A stretch of 58,065 bases of DNA from Byssothecium circinans (taxonomy: Eukaryota > Ascomycota > Dothideomycetes > Pleosporales > Massarinaceae): positions 1,506,485 to 1,564,549 of the forward strand of contig ML976980.1 of the NCBI GenBank assembly GCA_010015675.1, written 5' to 3'. Positions 30,549 to 41,267 of this stretch are shown here, one piece after another. Position 1 is the first letter of the stretch. Every line of letters starts with the position of its first letter. The notes under the pieces are model-generated. The model searched no databases. It was not told the origin of the DNA and was given only the letters and a program-made list of their open reading frames with translations. A program made the position numbers and the translations under genes.

Positions 30549-32144
30549 ATGTTATCCCGCGTCTTCAACACCGCCAAACGAATACTTTCCCGCTCGCCGT
30601 CAGCTCAAGGCAGACCCGAGGAAACCAGCGAAGATACACCGAGGAGCATTGACACCGACACCGAGCAAGACATGGTCACCACGCGACGAGGAACGGGGAC
30701 TGACCCGTTGGCGACGAGTACCCCGCGCAGCTCCACGAAAAAGACGATAGGAAAGCGGGAGCTCGAGGCTTTGGGTACTGATGACACGCCTACGGTGAAT
30801 AAGAGAAGGAGAAGATCTATCGGCGTGAAGAAGACGCCAGCTAAAGAGAAGGATGAGCAAGCATCACAAGAGGCGGGAGAGAAGAAGGGCGTGATACGTG
30901 ACAGCGTTGCAGTCGTGATCCCCGACCGAACGAAAGATTGGGAATCAAGTCCTGCCCAAGAGAAGGAGGAGCCGCGATCTGCTCGTCGCGGACGCTGGAG
31001 GGTCGTCATAACCAAGCAAAACACTACTGAGCCCTCAACCGCTGAACCAGCTGCGGAAGGGACAGTCAGCGAAGATCCTGCCACCACGCAAGAGACCGAG
31101 TTCTATACCCCCGGCACTCATATCGCTAGTTCCGTCTACGCAACGCCTGCCGACACTCTGGACGGTGCCGCTTCACCAACGCCCAAGCCGACGAAAATGG
31201 CTGCGCCGAAGTCGGCCCAATCTTCGCAACGGAGGAAGAGCGGAAAACGCTCGCAGGGCTCCAACGATGTTACTGTAAAATCGAAGTTCCCGGATGAGAT
31301 CCCTTCGTCAACATGGGAAAGCGAACAGGCACCCGTCGACACTCAGGATTCGGTACCAACTCCTACGCCCGCGACTAAGAATACGCAAATCCGCTTTGAC
31401 AGCGAGGACCCGATTCCTGCGCCGGAACCCGTCGCACCGGAAGCTATTGACAGCGAACCTGCTCAAGATCACGCCGAGGATGATGCAAGCGACTCGGACG
31501 AAGCGCCAGAAATGGTCACTACCGCAACCGCAGCGTCCAAGGTGAAAGCCACCGAAGAGGACGCCGCGCGGGCACACAAAGCTCAGCAGGAGAAGGAAGA
31601 ACTGAAGAAACAGCAGCGTGCTGCACGGATAGCGGAGGAGCAAGCCGCCAAGCGGAAGCGCGAGGAAACCAAGGCGAAGAAACTCGCCAAACGACAGGCT
31701 CGCGAGCAAAAGCATCAACAGAGAGACGATTCCGCAACCCGAGAACGTCTCGACGTGGACATGCACAAACTCCCAGCGCTCCTCCCAGATTCTATCCTCG
31801 AAGCGGCTGGCGATCGTCGTCCACCCACACCGCCGCCGACGCGTCCTGGTAAAAGCGCCGAAGAGATGCATAAAGAAAAACTAAATCGACACATCAAGTT
31901 CTTGGAGCAGAGTGAAAAGCCTGTCAAGGATGTGAAGAAAGGATCAGTCAATGTGTCTGTCCTGAGCAAGCAGAATGCGCTGTTAGCGCCCAAGGTCAAT
32001 AAGAGCACGAAGAACATTCGGGAGCATTGGTTGAAGGGAAGGCAGCAGGACAAGAAGGCAAAGAAGGGTTCGGGAAAGGTACCCTTTAAGAAGATGGAGA
32101 GACGACCGGTTGGTGGTGGATTCTTAAGGGGCGGTGATGAGTAG
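30549..32144 (+). CDS. probable U3 snoRNA-associated protein Utp16/Bud21 family
   Basis: Intronless. From the ATG at 30549 (MLSRVFNTAKRILSRSPSAQ) it is 531 residues; an upstream in-frame ATG at 30513 adds 12. The protein is highly charged and disordered. It has DMVTTRRGTG near the N-terminus, KRRRRS nuclear-localisation-like stretches, then DASDSDEAPEMVT followed by a long Lys/Arg/Glu/Ala coiled coil (about residues 335-400). The acidic DSDEAPE block followed by a charged coil is how I remember the fungal U3_snoRNA_assoc (Utp16) domain. The C-terminus ends NIREHWLKGR, then PFKKMERRPVGGGFLRGG. Utp16 is part of the small-subunit processome for 18S rRNA maturation. The assignment rests on composition and short motifs, so it is moderate. 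Confidence 0.62.
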   Translation: MLSRVFNTAKRILSRSPSAQGRPEETSEDTPRSIDTDTEQDMVTTRRGTGTDPLATSTPRSSTKKTIGKRELEALGTDDTPTVNKRRRRSIGVKKTPAKEKDEQASQEAGEKKGVIRDSVAVVIPDRTKDWESSPAQEKEEPRSARRGRWRVVITKQNTTEPSTAEPAAEGTVSEDPATTQETEFYTPGTHIASSVYATPADTLDGAASPTPKPTKMAAPKSAQSSQRRKSGKRSQGSNDVTVKSKFPDEIPSSTWESEQAPVDTQDSVPTPTPATKNTQIRFDSEDPIPAPEPVAPEAIDSEPAQDHAEDDASDSDEAPEMVTTATAASKVKATEEDAARAHKAQQEKEELKKQQRAARIAEEQAAKRKREETKAKKLAKRQAREQKHQQRDDSATRERLDVDMHKLPALLPDSILEAAGDRRPPTPPPTRPGKSAEEMHKEKLNRHIKFLEQSEKPVKDVKKGSVNVSVLSKQNALLAPKVNKSTKNIREHWLKGRQQDKKAKKGSGKVPFKKMERRPVGGGFLRGGDE

Positions 32145-32774
32145 AGCGAGTCTCTTAAGAGTCGAACGACACTCTTACATGCAGTAAATATGAGAAGCAT
32201 GTTCGTATGTCTGCACCATTGAAATTTTTCCTATCCGTCGGTGACTTAGTGGAGCGTTACGTCCGGCGTTTATCCTGTTCCTCGCGGGGTTCTTGGAGTG
32301 ATAAAAACGGCATTTCCTACGTTGTATATTTTCTGCATAACCCCCCTTCGACTTTCTGAGCGTTACCTGGGAAAATCGCAATGCGCTGCATTTCCTCTTC
32401 GTATCATGGGCACTTGTGTCCCAGAAGGTTAGAAAATGGTATCGACACTGCAGCCATTGCCACAACTTCTTGAAGTGATATTTTCTGTCGAAAAATCAAA
32501 TCAAATCAGTGAATGACACTCACCTGGTACGTCCTTAACCCTCCTGCAACTCTCACTCAAGGCCAATGTTCTAAAAGCTGATGGCGGGGAATTGTGGTAC
32601 AGTCAAGCTTCCTGTCTTCGCTCTCACCTGAACGGCATCGTGCCTTCCTAACCTCGACGTCACCACACGTTACGCGCACCCAATTGGGCTGCTTCACGTA
32701 AATTTCCCACAGCCCTTTAACTAAGAGCGACTCATAATATACGATCACCACCAAACCACCACCGCACCTGCACG
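32145..32774. other. intergenic spacer
   Basis: About 630 bases between two plus-strand genes, with the promoter of the secreted-protein gene at the right. No other feature recognised. Confidence 0.4.
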
Positions 32775-33975
32775 ATGAAGCTCTTCCTCGCCTTCACTAT
32801 GCTCGGCCTCGCGAGCCTCGCCTTCGCCGTATCTGCTCCCGTCCAGCTTCAGGTGCGCGATTTCGATCCCTCTAGGGTTGCGGACGGCCAGCTGTGGGGC
32901 AGGCACACCTGCAAAGGCCGCGGCCTCATGTATTCTATGGCCGACCCTGCGGCAATCCAGAGCGAATGGAAAGGTGACCTCAAGAGTATGTTTCCGCCTC
33001 CCGCTATAGATCATTTCGCAAGCTGACTGATTTTTAGAGGAATTACAGACGTGGGGCTACAAGGAAGTGGCGCCCGGCTACATGATTTGCGACATGAAGG
33101 GATACTGGAGTCAAGCGACTGCATGTCAGGCCTTGGGCCTAGATACGCGCCCGAAAGAGAACCCGAACATGGGCGGCTCAAACATCTGCTACAAGATCGA
33201 GCATTTCGACGACCAAAACAAGAACGTCCCCAAGAAGGAGCAGACGTACATGGCCGACGGCAAGCAATACCGTGTCACTGGCGCAAGCTTTGAACTCGCC
33301 GTGAATCCCGTCCAAGGCGGTGAATATCCCTCTCTTGCAGTGCCACCTTTCATCTGCTGACCATGATAGCTATTTTCCAACAATATGTGAATAGCCCCAA
33401 AAACTCCGCCTCGAATCTCTGGAACAAGGTACCTTCCAACGACGAGCTTCCGAAGCTGCGCGCTCTCTCGGACATCTTGTGGGGAGTCTGGAACCGCCAA
33501 AACTCAAACGTTAGGAACATACGCTACTTCTGGGTCCAAGGCGTCGGAAACACAAAGACCAAGGCCTCAATCGCACGTGGCTTAAGGAATGCGGGCAAGT
33601 CGTTGGGAAAATGGCCGGGAACTACCTTCACCATGGACACAGAGGAGGGGCTGGCTCTACTGGGTACGTGCACGAGAGAACCGGGCGAAGGCGTGTTGAC
33701 GAACTAACGTTCCTGCAGGTTCGGAGAACGGTGCTTGCTTCGGATTCTTTCTTGCGACACACAAGGCGGAACTAGGTGCCTTGATCATTGAGAAGGTCAC
33801 CGTTTTCAGGGATGATCGCACAGTCAATGTGGACCCAGATCTAGTCTTTCATGTCAAGGGCGTTGCGAAGGCGCAGATGTCGGAGGACGATTTAAATGGC
33901 TCGACAAAGGAGGTTGGCAAAGAGGCCCTGTGGAACCGAACAAACGTGGTCGAGATTCATGATGTCGGGGTGTAA
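32775..33975 (+). CDS. secreted protein of unknown function, four exons
   Basis: Exons 32775-32985, 33038-33319, 33370-33663 and 33719-33975; 1044 bases, 347 residues; introns of 52, 50 and 55 bases, all phase 1. A signal peptide (MKLFLAFTMLGLASLAFAVS) is followed by a small Cys-containing N-terminal domain (HTCKGRG, MICDMKGYW, ACQALGL, NICYKIEHFDD). A larger domain without obvious family follows (LWNKVPSNDELPKLRALSDI, then ENGACFGFFLATHKAELGAL). The uniform intron phase suggests an old modular gene. No catalytic motif is visible. It may be an extracellular or cell-wall protein or an effector candidate. Confidence 0.75.
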
Positions 33976-34285
33976 AATTACGCAGGTACAAAGCGCTACA
34001 TTCATGTCGTAGGCAAAAGATACACTCACGTGAGTTACTCCCCGGCTCCAGGGCTGACAGATACTTTATCCTTGTAGGTGGCGAATGATCAACCAATGAT
34101 GTCTGGAGTATAGCTTCCGTGGCTGAGCGCACAACTTGTGCGCACCTCCAACGAGATTTCGCAGCCGCGCGCTTTGGGTTTCATCAACCCCAACATATTA
34201 TATATGGCCGTGTGATGCCCTACAGCAAGTCAGCAACTACTTCCCAAATTTGAATTACTTCTCGCTCAAAAAGAGGACCGTTTCC

Positions 34286-36585
34286 ATGGATCCACGCTCG
34301 TTCGATGACTCGTTATCAGAAGCAGATAATGCTCCCGAGCTAACGGATAGTTGCACTACAACTCAGTCAGACATATCCCGGGGCCTTTCAGAGTATGTTC
34401 CATGCTCCTGTACCATCCGCTGCGAACTTACTAGATCAGCAACGATACCCAAGCTATCTATTCCCTTGGTCCTATTTCCCTTAGTCCCTATTCCCTTGGT
34501 CCCTATTCCCATGGTCCCTATTCCCATGCTCGCTCTTTCCAACCTCGCTGTCCCCAACCTCTCCTCCCCGAACCTCTCCTTCCCGAACCTCTCCTTCCCG
34601 AACCTCTCCTTCCCGAACCTCTCCTTCCCGAACCTCTCCTTCCCGAACCTCTCCTTTCCAAACTTCTCCTTTCCCAAGCTCATAATTTTACCCAAGATGG
34701 GGAAGAGGAACCGTACACAGAGGAGAAAGTCAATGCATGGCATGGGGAAAAGCGCCTGTCGACGTTGCCGCCGGTCCCTTCGCTATCTGTAGCGTCTACT
34801 GTTTCGTCGACAATATCTAAATCTATGGCAGCGCCAGTCAATGCAATCGGTTCAAAAGAGGCAGGCCATATAACCTCGCGCGGGGAGCGAGCAGAGAATC
34901 GCGCAGCGCAGCGCTCGTTTCAGGAGCGTAAGGAACAGCATACGCGAGATCTGGAGGTCCAAATTTCCGTTCTTTCAGACAAGTACAACAAACTTGAGAC
35001 TTCTCATGCAGAGCTAGTGCGTTCGTATCAGAGGCTCCAGGCAACCATCAGGACTCTCGGGGAAGAAGATAATGATGCGGAATTGAACACGGCCTCTATG
35101 TTGTCAACAGAACTAAATCTACCACTTTCGGAGGGTGATTCAAACGAAGACCTCGACAACCCAAGCGAAGGTTCCAGTGATGTAGACTGGATGAGTGAAG
35201 GCTTCGGTCCAAGGACTCCAGCTCAAGAGCTACCGCATGACTTATGCCCCTTGGTCTCGAAGACCGCAATGATGCTTTTTGTAGCATTCTCTGCATGGCG
35301 TCATAACAATGGCTATCACGTGAGAGGAGGCCCATCCGAGAGTTCGGATGGGAGTCCCTCTCACGACTCTTCTCAGGCGACCAACCCCCCTAGTACATCA
35401 TGCAGTTTAGGAGTATCGAACTGGGGGAGCGCATCTGCTAGTCAACTCGGTCAAAAACGACGCTCGGATGATGACGAAGAACCACCACGAGCGCAACGAC
35501 GTGCAATCGACTCTTCTTTGGGGGGCAAATTTCGACTCTTGGCATGCCCATTTGCCAAACGCCACCCTTTGAAACATCGTAAATGCTTCAAGTATACGAT
35601 GGAGGAAATTGGCAGGTTGAAGTAAGTGATCACCCCTTTTACGTTGGCGACATACTCTGGATAAAACGAGTATAGCATTTATTGAACACCTTATTGAATG
35701 ATATGGCTCCATCGCTAACACAATATCCTAGACAGCACTTAAAAAGAGTGCATCAAATACCAATCCATTGCACACGATGCTCCCAGACGTTTCGAACTGA
35801 GCTTGAGAGAGATGAACATCTTCGTCAAACAGCTATATGCGAAATCCAGCCCGCTCACAACTGGGATGGCATCAGCGAAACGCAAAAGAAGCAACTGACC
35901 AAACGGTTGTCACAAAAGAAAACAAAGGAAGAGAACTGGTATGCCGTCTACGATATACTTTTTCCCGGCGAACGTCGGCCTACTAGTCCGTGTAAGTTGC
36001 GTTTTGCTCCCTTAGCCGCCTGACAGACCTCATGAAAAGACACGTGCGAAGCAAAAGCTCGTATTGGGAAATTCGGAAACTGATGTGTGCACAGACGTGG
36101 ATCATATCAATCTTTCCGAGGATATGCTTGCGTTACGGGAGTTCACTTTACAAGAGGCTCCCGCCCGAATCGCTGCCTTCGCACGCTTACAAATTCCTGA
36201 AAATCTTCGCAACTCTCAAGAGCTGGTCGAAAGGTTCGCTCAGGCGGCTGTGCATGACGTATTCGACATGGTGATCGAACGTTGGATGACGGGTGCCCAA
36301 GCCTGCGGGGCTTCGCCTACGCGAACAGCCGTAGATTCAGGATACGTCTCGGGAGTCTCGAGGGATTCGAACTCCATACCACCATTGCAGCTTACCGCCA
36401 CCGCAAGGGACTTGGAACACAACCTTACAACTGAGACAACATCGACATCTGCAGACACGATGGCACCGCCGCTTGAACCATTTCCGACAGCACTCGCTAA
36501 TCCTATTGATACGCTTGACTGGTTCTCCTTTGATTCTTCTGAGTTCGGTTTCTTTTCCACAGGTGATGCTGTGGACGACAGGTAG
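34286..36585 (+). CDS. bZIP plus fungal zinc-finger fusion protein, four exons
   Basis: Exons 34286-34392, 34485-35621, 35732-35991 and 36095-36585; 1995 bases, 664 residues, in frame throughout. Introns are 92, 110 and 103 bases. After MDPRSFDDSLSEADNAPELT and a Pro/Leu repeat tract (PEPLL units) comes a bZIP: ENRAAQRSFQERKEQH, the Yap-like basic signature NxxAQxxFxxR, then a heptad region to about residue 225. An acidic Ser-rich linker is next. The C-terminal module contains LACPFAKRHPLKHRKC, KQHLKRVHQIPIHCTRCSQT, ISETQKKQLTKR, KKTKEENWYAVYDILFP and SPYVDHINLSEDMLALREF, a fungal C2H2-like domain usually found without a bZIP. It should be a nuclear DNA-binding protein. Targets are unknown. 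Confidence 0.78.
34545..34670 (+). repeat. 15-base coding minisatellite (PEPLL repeats)
   Basis: Six near-perfect copies of a 15-base unit (cccgaacctctcctt) with degenerate copies on both sides. In the frame of the bZIP gene it encodes Pro-Glu-Pro-Leu-Leu repeats. The copies are almost identical in sequence, so copy number probably varies between strains. Because 15 is divisible by three, changes keep the frame. A less regular repeat (ccctattccc...) lies just upstream at 34485-34530. Confidence 0.85.
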
Positions 36586-37065
36586 ACGCGCGCACACACA
36601 CACATAGTGATTTGGCACATGAGACCGACTCTTTCATAGTGACCTGAATAGCGGATACAAGTTAACAAAGCTCGTCCATGGGTGTGTTAGTGTGCATTGT
36701 GTCAGTGTCTAATGTCTTAGTGGGAGCAGGCTAAAGTCTCGCAGCTCAGTGAGTGAAATTCATACCTGAAGGTTTACTAAAATCGGCACAACAGCCCCCA
36801 GCGGTTCGGTCACACGTGAGTCGCTCCATTCAGTCGGCGAATACTTGTGCCGCAGCGTCGGTCTCGCCATCACAGACCAGGGGGGGCGAACCGCAGCTTA
36901 GTCAGCGTCCCACAGGAGTCCTTTCTGCCCCACCTGCAAGCACAGCGCTCGCCTCTCCACTGTACAATATCATCGAGCCGCCAAAAGTCGCTGTAATCCC
37001 ATCTGATACCCTCCACCTCCAGTCGAGAATCTGGGTCTATCAGCAAAACTTCAGGACTGGATCAA
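36586..37065. other. 5' region of the Nudix gene, with a possible upstream frame
   Basis: A short CA repeat lies at 36590-36604. An open frame of 112 codons at 36753-37091 overlaps the start of the Nudix gene by 26 bases in another frame. It has no domain. If transcribed it would be an upstream ORF; otherwise it is chance. Confidence 0.3.
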
Positions 37066-38028
37066 ATGAAGACTTACTTGGAGCTGTGTGAGGATTGTGA
37101 CAGGTACGCTCATTTCCAGCGTGAGGACAATTGTTTTCTTACCTTAGCAAGGTTACCAGAATACCCAGCAGGTTGCTACGAGTTTTTGGTGGAAGGGTAT
37201 CCTGGAGCTTTTGGTCATCTCATTGAGCCTACTGTCGAGAGCTTCACCTGGAATGAACACTGGACGGTAGATCACGAAAAGAAGACAGTCAAGCTCCTCG
37301 GGGACTCATTTAAGTCTCGCACCGATGACCTGCAAGATACGCTGACGTCTGCGCGGAGCAATTGCACATTCAAAGTTCTGAAGAGGTGGACAAATGAACG
37401 TTTCCCAATCTACGGTCCCGGGCGCGAGCTTATTGCGGATATCGAACGTTCTGCAGCAGGCCTCTTTGGGATCGCAACATACGGGGTACAGTTGATCATG
37501 TATCGAGAAGACGAGGGCAACATATCCATCTGGGTTGCGCGACGTGCCGCAAACAAGGCGCTGTACCCAAATAAGCTGGGTGTTACTGTTGGCGGCAGCA
37601 TCTCAACAGGAGAATCTCCATTTGGTTTCCTCGTACGCGAGTCTCAAGAAGAAGCCAGCTTGCCTTCAAAACTCATCCACGAATCGGCAAAGTCAGTCGG
37701 GATTCTCACCTACGTTATCGCTTCCGACAGTAAAAGCGCTAGGGGCAGCGAACCCGGGCTCATTCGGGCGGAAGTACAGTACATATACGACATGAAAGTT
37801 GTCCCAGATGTGACGCCAACGCTGTTTGATCAAGAAGTATCGGAAATGCGCCTGTACTCAATCGATGAGATCAAGACGGCCCTCGACGACGGCGAATTCA
37901 CTCCCGCAAACGCCTGTCTCATTTTAGATTTCTTCATCCGAGATGGACTGGTGACCTATGAGAATGAGGTGAACTACGTTCAAATCCTCACTCGACTTCG
38001 TCGGCCTTTGGGGATATATGCCGCTTGA
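37066..38028 (+). CDS. Nudix hydrolase related to the Nudix domain of thiamine pyrophosphokinase proteins
   Basis: Intronless, 320 residues. Residues 1-120 form the N-terminal domain typical of the DUF4743/Tnr3-type group (MKTYLELCEDCDRYAHF). ERSAAGLFGIATYGVQLIMY and ISIWVARRAANKALYPNKLG then precede the Nudix box GGSISTGESPFGFLVRESQEEASL, with all conserved Gly, Glu, Arg-Glu and Glu-Glu residues. The tail (DGEFTPANACLILDFFIRDG) matches the family too. Related enzymes hydrolyse oxidised or toxic thiamine diphosphate analogues, and the N-terminal half of yeast-type Thi80/Tnr3 fusions contains such a domain. The pyrophosphokinase half is absent here. Likely soluble and cytosolic. Confidence 0.9.
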   Translation: MKTYLELCEDCDRYAHFQREDNCFLTLARLPEYPAGCYEFLVEGYPGAFGHLIEPTVESFTWNEHWTVDHEKKTVKLLGDSFKSRTDDLQDTLTSARSNCTFKVLKRWTNERFPIYGPGRELIADIERSAAGLFGIATYGVQLIMYREDEGNISIWVARRAANKALYPNKLGVTVGGSISTGESPFGFLVRESQEEASLPSKLIHESAKSVGILTYVIASDSKSARGSEPGLIRAEVQYIYDMKVVPDVTPTLFDQEVSEMRLYSIDEIKTALDDGEFTPANACLILDFFIRDGLVTYENEVNYVQILTRLRRPLGIYAA

Positions 38029-39230
38029 GAGGGGGTAACACGAAACGACAAGGGCCTGCAAGGTGGTGGCGCATAAAGTGCGTCATGAGAACGGAAAGAG
38101 GCTATACAGACTGTGGGTAGCTACTTGGATGTGAGCGTGTGACTTCATCATTTCGGAGAAGTAATAAGAAAGCTCTCACAGCTTGCTCTCAACTAATGAA
38201 CCACTTACCTTTTCTGTGGCGGTGAACTATCCAAGAGGTTAAGCGACTGCAAAGACCTCATAAAACTATATTTATATAAAGGTTCGGCTCAGCTCCGCAC
38301 TTGGTAGGCACGCAGGGTCTTTTCTAGATTCAAGTTGCGAGAAATTATCCAGGGACCGGGCTGGACGGTGCGGTTGAGGCAAATTCAAGAATAGTTTCAT
38401 GGCACGATACTGATCTTCTCTTACTAATGATGTACTGCGTTACACCTTTGGTATTCCAGACGGACTGACACAACTACTCCAAAACTCCGTTGCGGTTCCT
38501 TCAAAGTGTCCTTGTGCTGTGCCCCAATCTGACTCACTCCACTCCATCGCCGTGCCATTCAAACTAAGATAGTAAGGGAGCGCATGTCCGTATGGGGCAC
38601 AGCTTGTCGTCCCCAAAGCCGATCGCTGTAAGTTTGTTCCTCGCGAGCGGCACAGCATGCGCGTTGATTCGCAACCCGACCTATACGAAACTACGGAATC
38701 TTACAGACTCCGTAGTGTAATACCAATTTTCGCCGATAACACGAATGGCAAAGAAAGACTGTTTTCCCAGGGGAGCTAAATGCGCAGGTATAGCAGTTGA
38801 GTAGGAGAGGCAGAGATGTGAACTCCGCCACACTTCTACACCCCGTACGAATGTAGTGGACAATTGCTCGTGTACATGGCTCCTAGGCACTAAAATGGAT
38901 CCCGATCCATGTATTTGAGGGACAAACGTGGAAAAGGTTATCAATATCTCAGACTCCGCACAGTTCCGTGTAAGCAGTGGGGTGCACTGTGCAGCGCTAA
39001 TACCACTGATGCCGAGACGGCGAAGTAGAGGAGCAAAGGGTAGGACATCCGGAGCATAAAGGTGGCAAGGTGCCGGAGAAATGAATATAGAATGCGAAAG
39101 CGTCCCATCTCATTTCATCGTATCATCTGACTTCCCTCCTCAATTTTGGATTCCAATATATTTTTCATCGCTTTTTTGTAGCCAAATCTACCAGAGAGAA
39201 ATCGTTGAAGCGCACGCCACATATCCGACC
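38029..39230. other. 1.2-kb intergenic region
   Basis: No convincing gene. An 8-base hairpin (actacgga / tccgtagt) lies at 38685-38712. The last 150 bases contain the CT-rich leader of the next gene. Confidence 0.35.
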
Positions 39231-40506
39231 ATGAAGCAATTTTCTTTCTCCTCGATCGTGCTCTTTGGGAGTTTTGCAGTATCAGCACTGGCACAGGAGA
39301 GGCTTCCGGTGAACAATGACTTGACTAAGCCGGACCCCGCCACGAACAAACGACTCACCAATTACTGGGCAAAGTCTACCTGCTACAAGCGAGGAGACGG
39401 TACAGAACCCAATATGAAAGAGCAATGCAAAAAAGTGTGTTTCCCGAGCCCAGATCCCAAAAAGACGTCGGCGTCGACCTGCTTGTTTGGCGATGCCAAA
39501 TGGCTCGATGGTTCTTCTGGCAAGCCTTTGGGAGAACAGAACAAAAACATTCCAAGTAAGGATACACTAGTCATCATTGGCTCTTCTCCTCTGATACCTG
39601 ATAGAACAAGCCATCAAGGGTGGTCATTGTAGCTGCAATGACCCTATTATCCTCTTCACTGGTGACTTCTTCATCAAGGCGGTCACAGAGGCGGGAAAAG
39701 TCATTGAGAAGGTCGTGTGTCCGGCTCTGCAGGCTCTGGATATCGTCATTGAAGTCGGCATGATAGCTATCCCGCCACCTGGCAAAGCTATTCAGGGCGG
39801 CATGATCGCCGCAATCAGAACTGCGAAAGCCTACAAGTACGCATACAACGCTCAAGATGCTGCTCAAGAGTGGGCCAATATGATCTTTGGTGGCCTTTCA
39901 CTATCCAAAGAAGCAGGATGTGGCGAACCCCCGTTCTCGATCAGCAAGCTCGTCTCCAAATTCCTTGACTTTGCCAACGTTCCTGACGCTACCTTGCCTG
40001 GAGGAATCGACTACGCAACTCTACCATGCCCCAAAGGAGGATGCAAAGGTACCAAGCAGAGTGAAAAGCAGAATGATGATACGAAGACCAAATCAACGGC
40101 AACTTCTTCCTCTGTTATGCTGTCTGCTTCGCCAAAACCGGGTTTCAAGTTTTTGAAGGAGAAATTGCAACGAGCTGAGAGGAGAGATGCGGCCGAAAGA
40201 CTGCATAGCCGCCGCACCGAAAATCGCGGTGAGTCGAAGTCTGTTACTGCTTCCCTAGATGGAGCAAGTAGGACATTTCAAGCTTCGGTTATGTATTCTA
40301 ACATATCTAGAAAGCCATTAAGCAAGTTATCAACCATCTCGGGTAGGCGTTTGGAAATGTCAAGAACTGGAAAACGACCATTAATTTCCGACGTCTTATT
40401 TCTCTATCCTGATTTTGCGTGGTTCGAAATGATAAAATGTAGCTACGTAGGTTTTCAGTTCAGCGCTGGGATCCGTCCCAGATCGTCGACTTTTTCTTGT
40501 ATGTAG
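39231..40506 (+). CDS. secreted Cys-containing protein of unknown function
   Basis: Exon 1 39231-39555, intron 39556-39604 (GTAAGG, CTGATAG), exon 2 from 39605. A signal peptide (MKQFSFSSIVLFGSFAVSALA) leads into a Cys-rich region (STCYKRG, EQCKKVCFPSPD, STCLFGDAKW). A second domain has HCSCNDPIILFTGDFFIKAV and a hydrophobic, Gly-rich stretch (IEVGMIAIPPPGKAIQGGMI) ending near CGEPPFSISKL. This second domain resembles a segment I recall from large secreted fungal proteins of unknown function. The 3' end is uncertain: the open frame runs to 40506, but a GTGAGT near 40229 could start another intron. That would change the last residues. Confidence 0.65.
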
Positions 40507-41267
40507 GACTCAAAGTAACCGCAATCGACCAATCCGTCTCTGTACACGTGATCCGCCCAATGCTCTTTTAGAGTGGATCCCCAGGGCCTGCGGCCGATCT
40601 GATGGAAAAGCTTATGGAGCTCGGGATCCGGGCGCCACTTGGCGACTCTCCACCAGAGCTGAGGAGCTTCTGAAGGAGGGCCTTCTGGTTGTGTGTAGTC
40701 CCGCTCACCCGACGCAATATAGTATACCCCCCAAGCGAGCGACTATTCATCTAGAGTGTTGTCTGGAAGCCAGCCCGTCTCTGCTTCATTGGCGAGGTCC
40801 CCAGGCAGCTACCGTGCTCAGTGATCAACTGCGAGATACATGCATTAAGGGTATTGCACTGGGAACAATGACCATTCGAAATTTCGAGGACGCTTCATTT
40901 CTATAAGAGCTTTTGTTTTTTCCATTAGACGTGCGAATGCTGAAAGTTGCAATATGGCGCCGAAGTGGTTGATGAGAGATAGTGATGGTAAAATCACTCA
41001 CATGATGAACGGCGAGATTGTGTTACGATTTTATTCCATATAACAGTCAGATACATAGGGAAAAGGAAGCCCGAGGGCCAGAAAAGCTAGCCAGAGCTGA
41101 TACAAAAGCGGACACCAAAACACCCATACGAAAGAGAGCAGTGCGAAGGAAATAGGAAACAAAAAGCGCACACTAAGCCGAACACCCACAAATAGTAAGG
41201 ACAGAATAATTTTCCCACTCCCAATGCTCCGCAAGATCCTCAACGCCTGTAGGACACATCTTCCTCG
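40507..41267. other. intergenic region
   Basis: About 760 bases with only short frames. A segment near 40600-40680 could be a relic (MEKLMELGIRAPLGD-like), but I cannot assign it. Confidence 0.3.

Noticed and set aside
34363..34743. Minus-strand frame with KERFG repeats
   Set aside because: It is the antisense reading of the PEPLL minisatellite. The plus-strand spliced model joins a bZIP and is far better supported.
36753..37091. Possible gene of 112 codons upstream of the Nudix gene
   Set aside because: No domain and it overlaps the Nudix start in another frame. Kept only as a possible upstream ORF in the spacer entry.
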